From Gammaproteobacteria bacterium (lineage in GTDB: Bacteria > Pseudomonadota > Gammaproteobacteria > Steroidobacterales > Woeseiaceae), in NCBI GenBank assembly GCA_003645495.1, contig QNFK01000062.1:1-8085 (forward strand): a stretch of 8,085 nt of DNA. Reading direction: 5' to 3'. The translations under genes were made by a program, and so were the position numbers. Below are positions 6,880 through 8,085 of the stretch, piece after piece. The notes beneath the pieces are model-generated. The model did no database searches and was not told the DNA's origin. It saw nothing but the letters and a program-made list of their open reading frames with translations. The stretch's first letter is position 1. The number at the start of each line of letters is the position of its first letter.

Positions 6880-8085
6880 CTATTGTGCTCTGATTGCGTT
6901 GCGGACGGTTGCCATAACGGTCTCGATCTGTGCATCCTCAATGATCAGGGGCGGCGAACACGCCAGTGTGTCGCCCGTTGTCCTGATAATGACACCCGCA
7001 TCAATGCAATCGCGGAATATTTGCATCGCACGCGCTGTCGGCTTGCCTTCAATCGGCTCAAGTTCAACAGCACCGATCAACCCGAAATTTCTGACGTCGA
7101 TTACATTGGGCTCGCCCTTCAGGCTATGCAAAGCATCTGCGAATTTGTCTTCCATGGAGCGTGCACGATCAATCAGTCCTTCCTCAAGATATACATCGAG
7201 GGTTGCACATCCGGCAGCCGCCGCGAGCGGATGACCGGAGTAGGTGTAGCCATGGAAAAATTCGATCGCACCCTCAGGACCGGTCATGAAAGTATCGTAG
7301 ATGTCACCTTTTGCCAGAACCGCACCCATCGGCACCGTGCCGCTGGTGAGTCCCTTTGCTGTGGTCATAAGATCGGGCGTAACACCAAAACGAGTCGCAC
7401 CGAAATTGTCGCCAGTTCGGCCAAAGCCACAGATCACCTCATCGAAAATCAATAAAATGCCGTGCTTGTCGCAAATATCACGAATGCGTTGCAAGTAACC
7501 TTGCGGTGGAATCAGGACACCCGCGGAACCGGCTATCGGTTCAACGATAACGGCTGCGATTGTTGATGCGTCATGCAGCGCGACAATATTTTCAAGTTCA
7601 TCGGCCAGGTGCGCGCCCCATTGTGGCTGACCTCGCGTATAAGCGTTTTCCTGCAGATTGTGTGTATGCGGCAAATGATCGACGCCCGGCAACATCGTGC
7701 CAAACATCTTGCGATTCGCAGACATGCCGCCGACAGAAATGCCGCCGAAGCCAACACCATGATAGCCGCGCTCACGCCCGATAAATCGCGTGCGTTCACC
7801 CTGGCCACGCAAACGGTGATAGGCCAGCGACATTTTCAAAGCAGTATCGACAGCTTCCGATCCCGAATTAACGAAGAACGCGTAGTCGATGCCCTCGGGC
7901 GCCATGGCCGTAAGCTTGTTCGCCAGTTCGAATGCCATCGGGTGGCCAAGCTGAAACGCCATCGCATAATCGAGTGTTTCCGCCTGTTGCTTGATCGCTT
8001 CAACAATCTTTGGATGACAATGACCGGCATTGCAGCACCAGAGTCCGGCAACAGCATCGAGCAGTTGTTTGCCGTCATGCGTCCA
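6880..8085 (-). CDS. Omega-amino acid (beta-alanine):pyruvate aminotransferase, class III, N-terminus outside window
   Basis: The frame is open from the window edge at 8085 to TAG at 6880-6882, giving 401 residues. An internal ATG at 7962 is not the start, because the 41 residues before it (beginning WTHDGKQLLDAVAGLW) match the family. About 40-50 N-terminal residues lie outside. The protein is a PLP-dependent class III transaminase. Numbered from the visible end, features are the phosphate-binding NSGSE (73-77), ERGYHG (105-110), the cofactor aspartate in IFDEV (213-217) and the PLP lysine in TTAKGLTSG (Lys244; bases 7354-7356). GLWCCNAGH, VDHLPHT and HGYTYSGHP closely resemble Pseudomonas omega-amino acid:pyruvate transaminases (BauA type), which convert beta-alanine and pyruvate to malonate semialdehyde and alanine. 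The downstream semialdehyde dehydrogenase fits that reaction. Other primary amines or polyamine-derived omega-amino acids remain possible substrates. Confidence 0.92.
   Translation of the reverse strand, partial: WTHDGKQLLDAVAGLWCCNAGHCHPKIVEAIKQQAETLDYAMAFQLGHPMAFELANKLTAMAPEGIDYAFFVNSGSEAVDTALKMSLAYHRLRGQGERTRFIGRERGYHGVGFGGISVGGMSANRKMFGTMLPGVDHLPHTHNLQENAYTRGQPQWGAHLADELENIVALHDASTIAAVIVEPIAGSAGVLIPPQGYLQRIRDICDKHGILLIFDEVICGFGRTGDNFGATRFGVTPDLMTTAKGLTSGTVPMGAVLAKGDIYDTFMTGPEGAIEFFHGYTYSGHPLAAAAGCATLDVYLEEGLIDRARSMEDKFADALHSLKGEPNVIDVRNFGLIGAVELEPIEGKPTARAMQIFRDCIDAGVIIRTTGDTLACSPPLIIEDAQIETVMATVRNAIRAQ

Noticed and set aside
6855..6941. 29-residue N-terminal extension of the semialdehyde dehydrogenase
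   Set aside because: It would overlap the end of the aminotransferase gene, reads unlike the family, and the downstream ATG has a good GGCAGGA 8 bases upstream.
6466..7455. Long plus-strand open frame of 329 codons
   Set aside because: It lies antisense across the well-supported mmsA and aminotransferase genes, its translation is rich in Arg, Ser and Cys without recognisable motifs, and it spans the gap between two real genes.

Overview
The window holds seven genes, all on the minus strand, and no credible plus-strand gene. GC content looks mid-50s by eye, genes are tightly packed with short gaps, and the protein families are typical of aerobic proteobacteria. An uncultured gammaproteobacterium is my best guess, but that rests on general gene style only. 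No rRNA, tRNA, CRISPR array, transposase or phage gene was seen.

In transcription order (right to left) the layout is as follows. First come a class III omega-amino-acid (beta-alanine type):pyruvate aminotransferase (6880-8085, N-terminus outside the window), a CoA-acylating malonate/methylmalonate-semialdehyde dehydrogenase (5337-6854) and a membrane-anchored CoxG/SRPBCC protein (4773-5327). Then follows a 240-base gap holding five consecutive, nearly abutting inverted repeats (4623-4760) and an AT-rich leader. Last come coxS (4056-4532), coxL (1661-4027), coxM (851-1648) and a MoxR/CoxD-type AAA+ ATPase (1-858, C-terminus cut by the window edge).

The coxSLM genes encode a complete three-subunit molybdenum hydroxylase: 2x[2Fe-2S] small subunit, Moco large subunit and FAD medium subunit. 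The gene order S-L-M and the active-site motif AYRGAGR mark it as 'form II' CoxL, not the copper-containing form I carbon monoxide dehydrogenase (AYxCSFR). CO is therefore not a safe substrate assignment. The CoxD ATPase probably matures the enzyme, and CoxG may dock it to the membrane or connect it to quinone.

The aminotransferase and dehydrogenase together form a plausible two-step route from beta-alanine (or a related omega-amino acid) through malonate semialdehyde to acetyl-CoA and CO2. CoxG sits 9 bases behind the dehydrogenase, so it appears transcriptionally tied to that pathway, while the hairpin array separates it from coxS. The two points most worth following are the unknown substrate of this form II hydroxylase in an amino-acid catabolic setting, and the unexplained tandem hairpin array.
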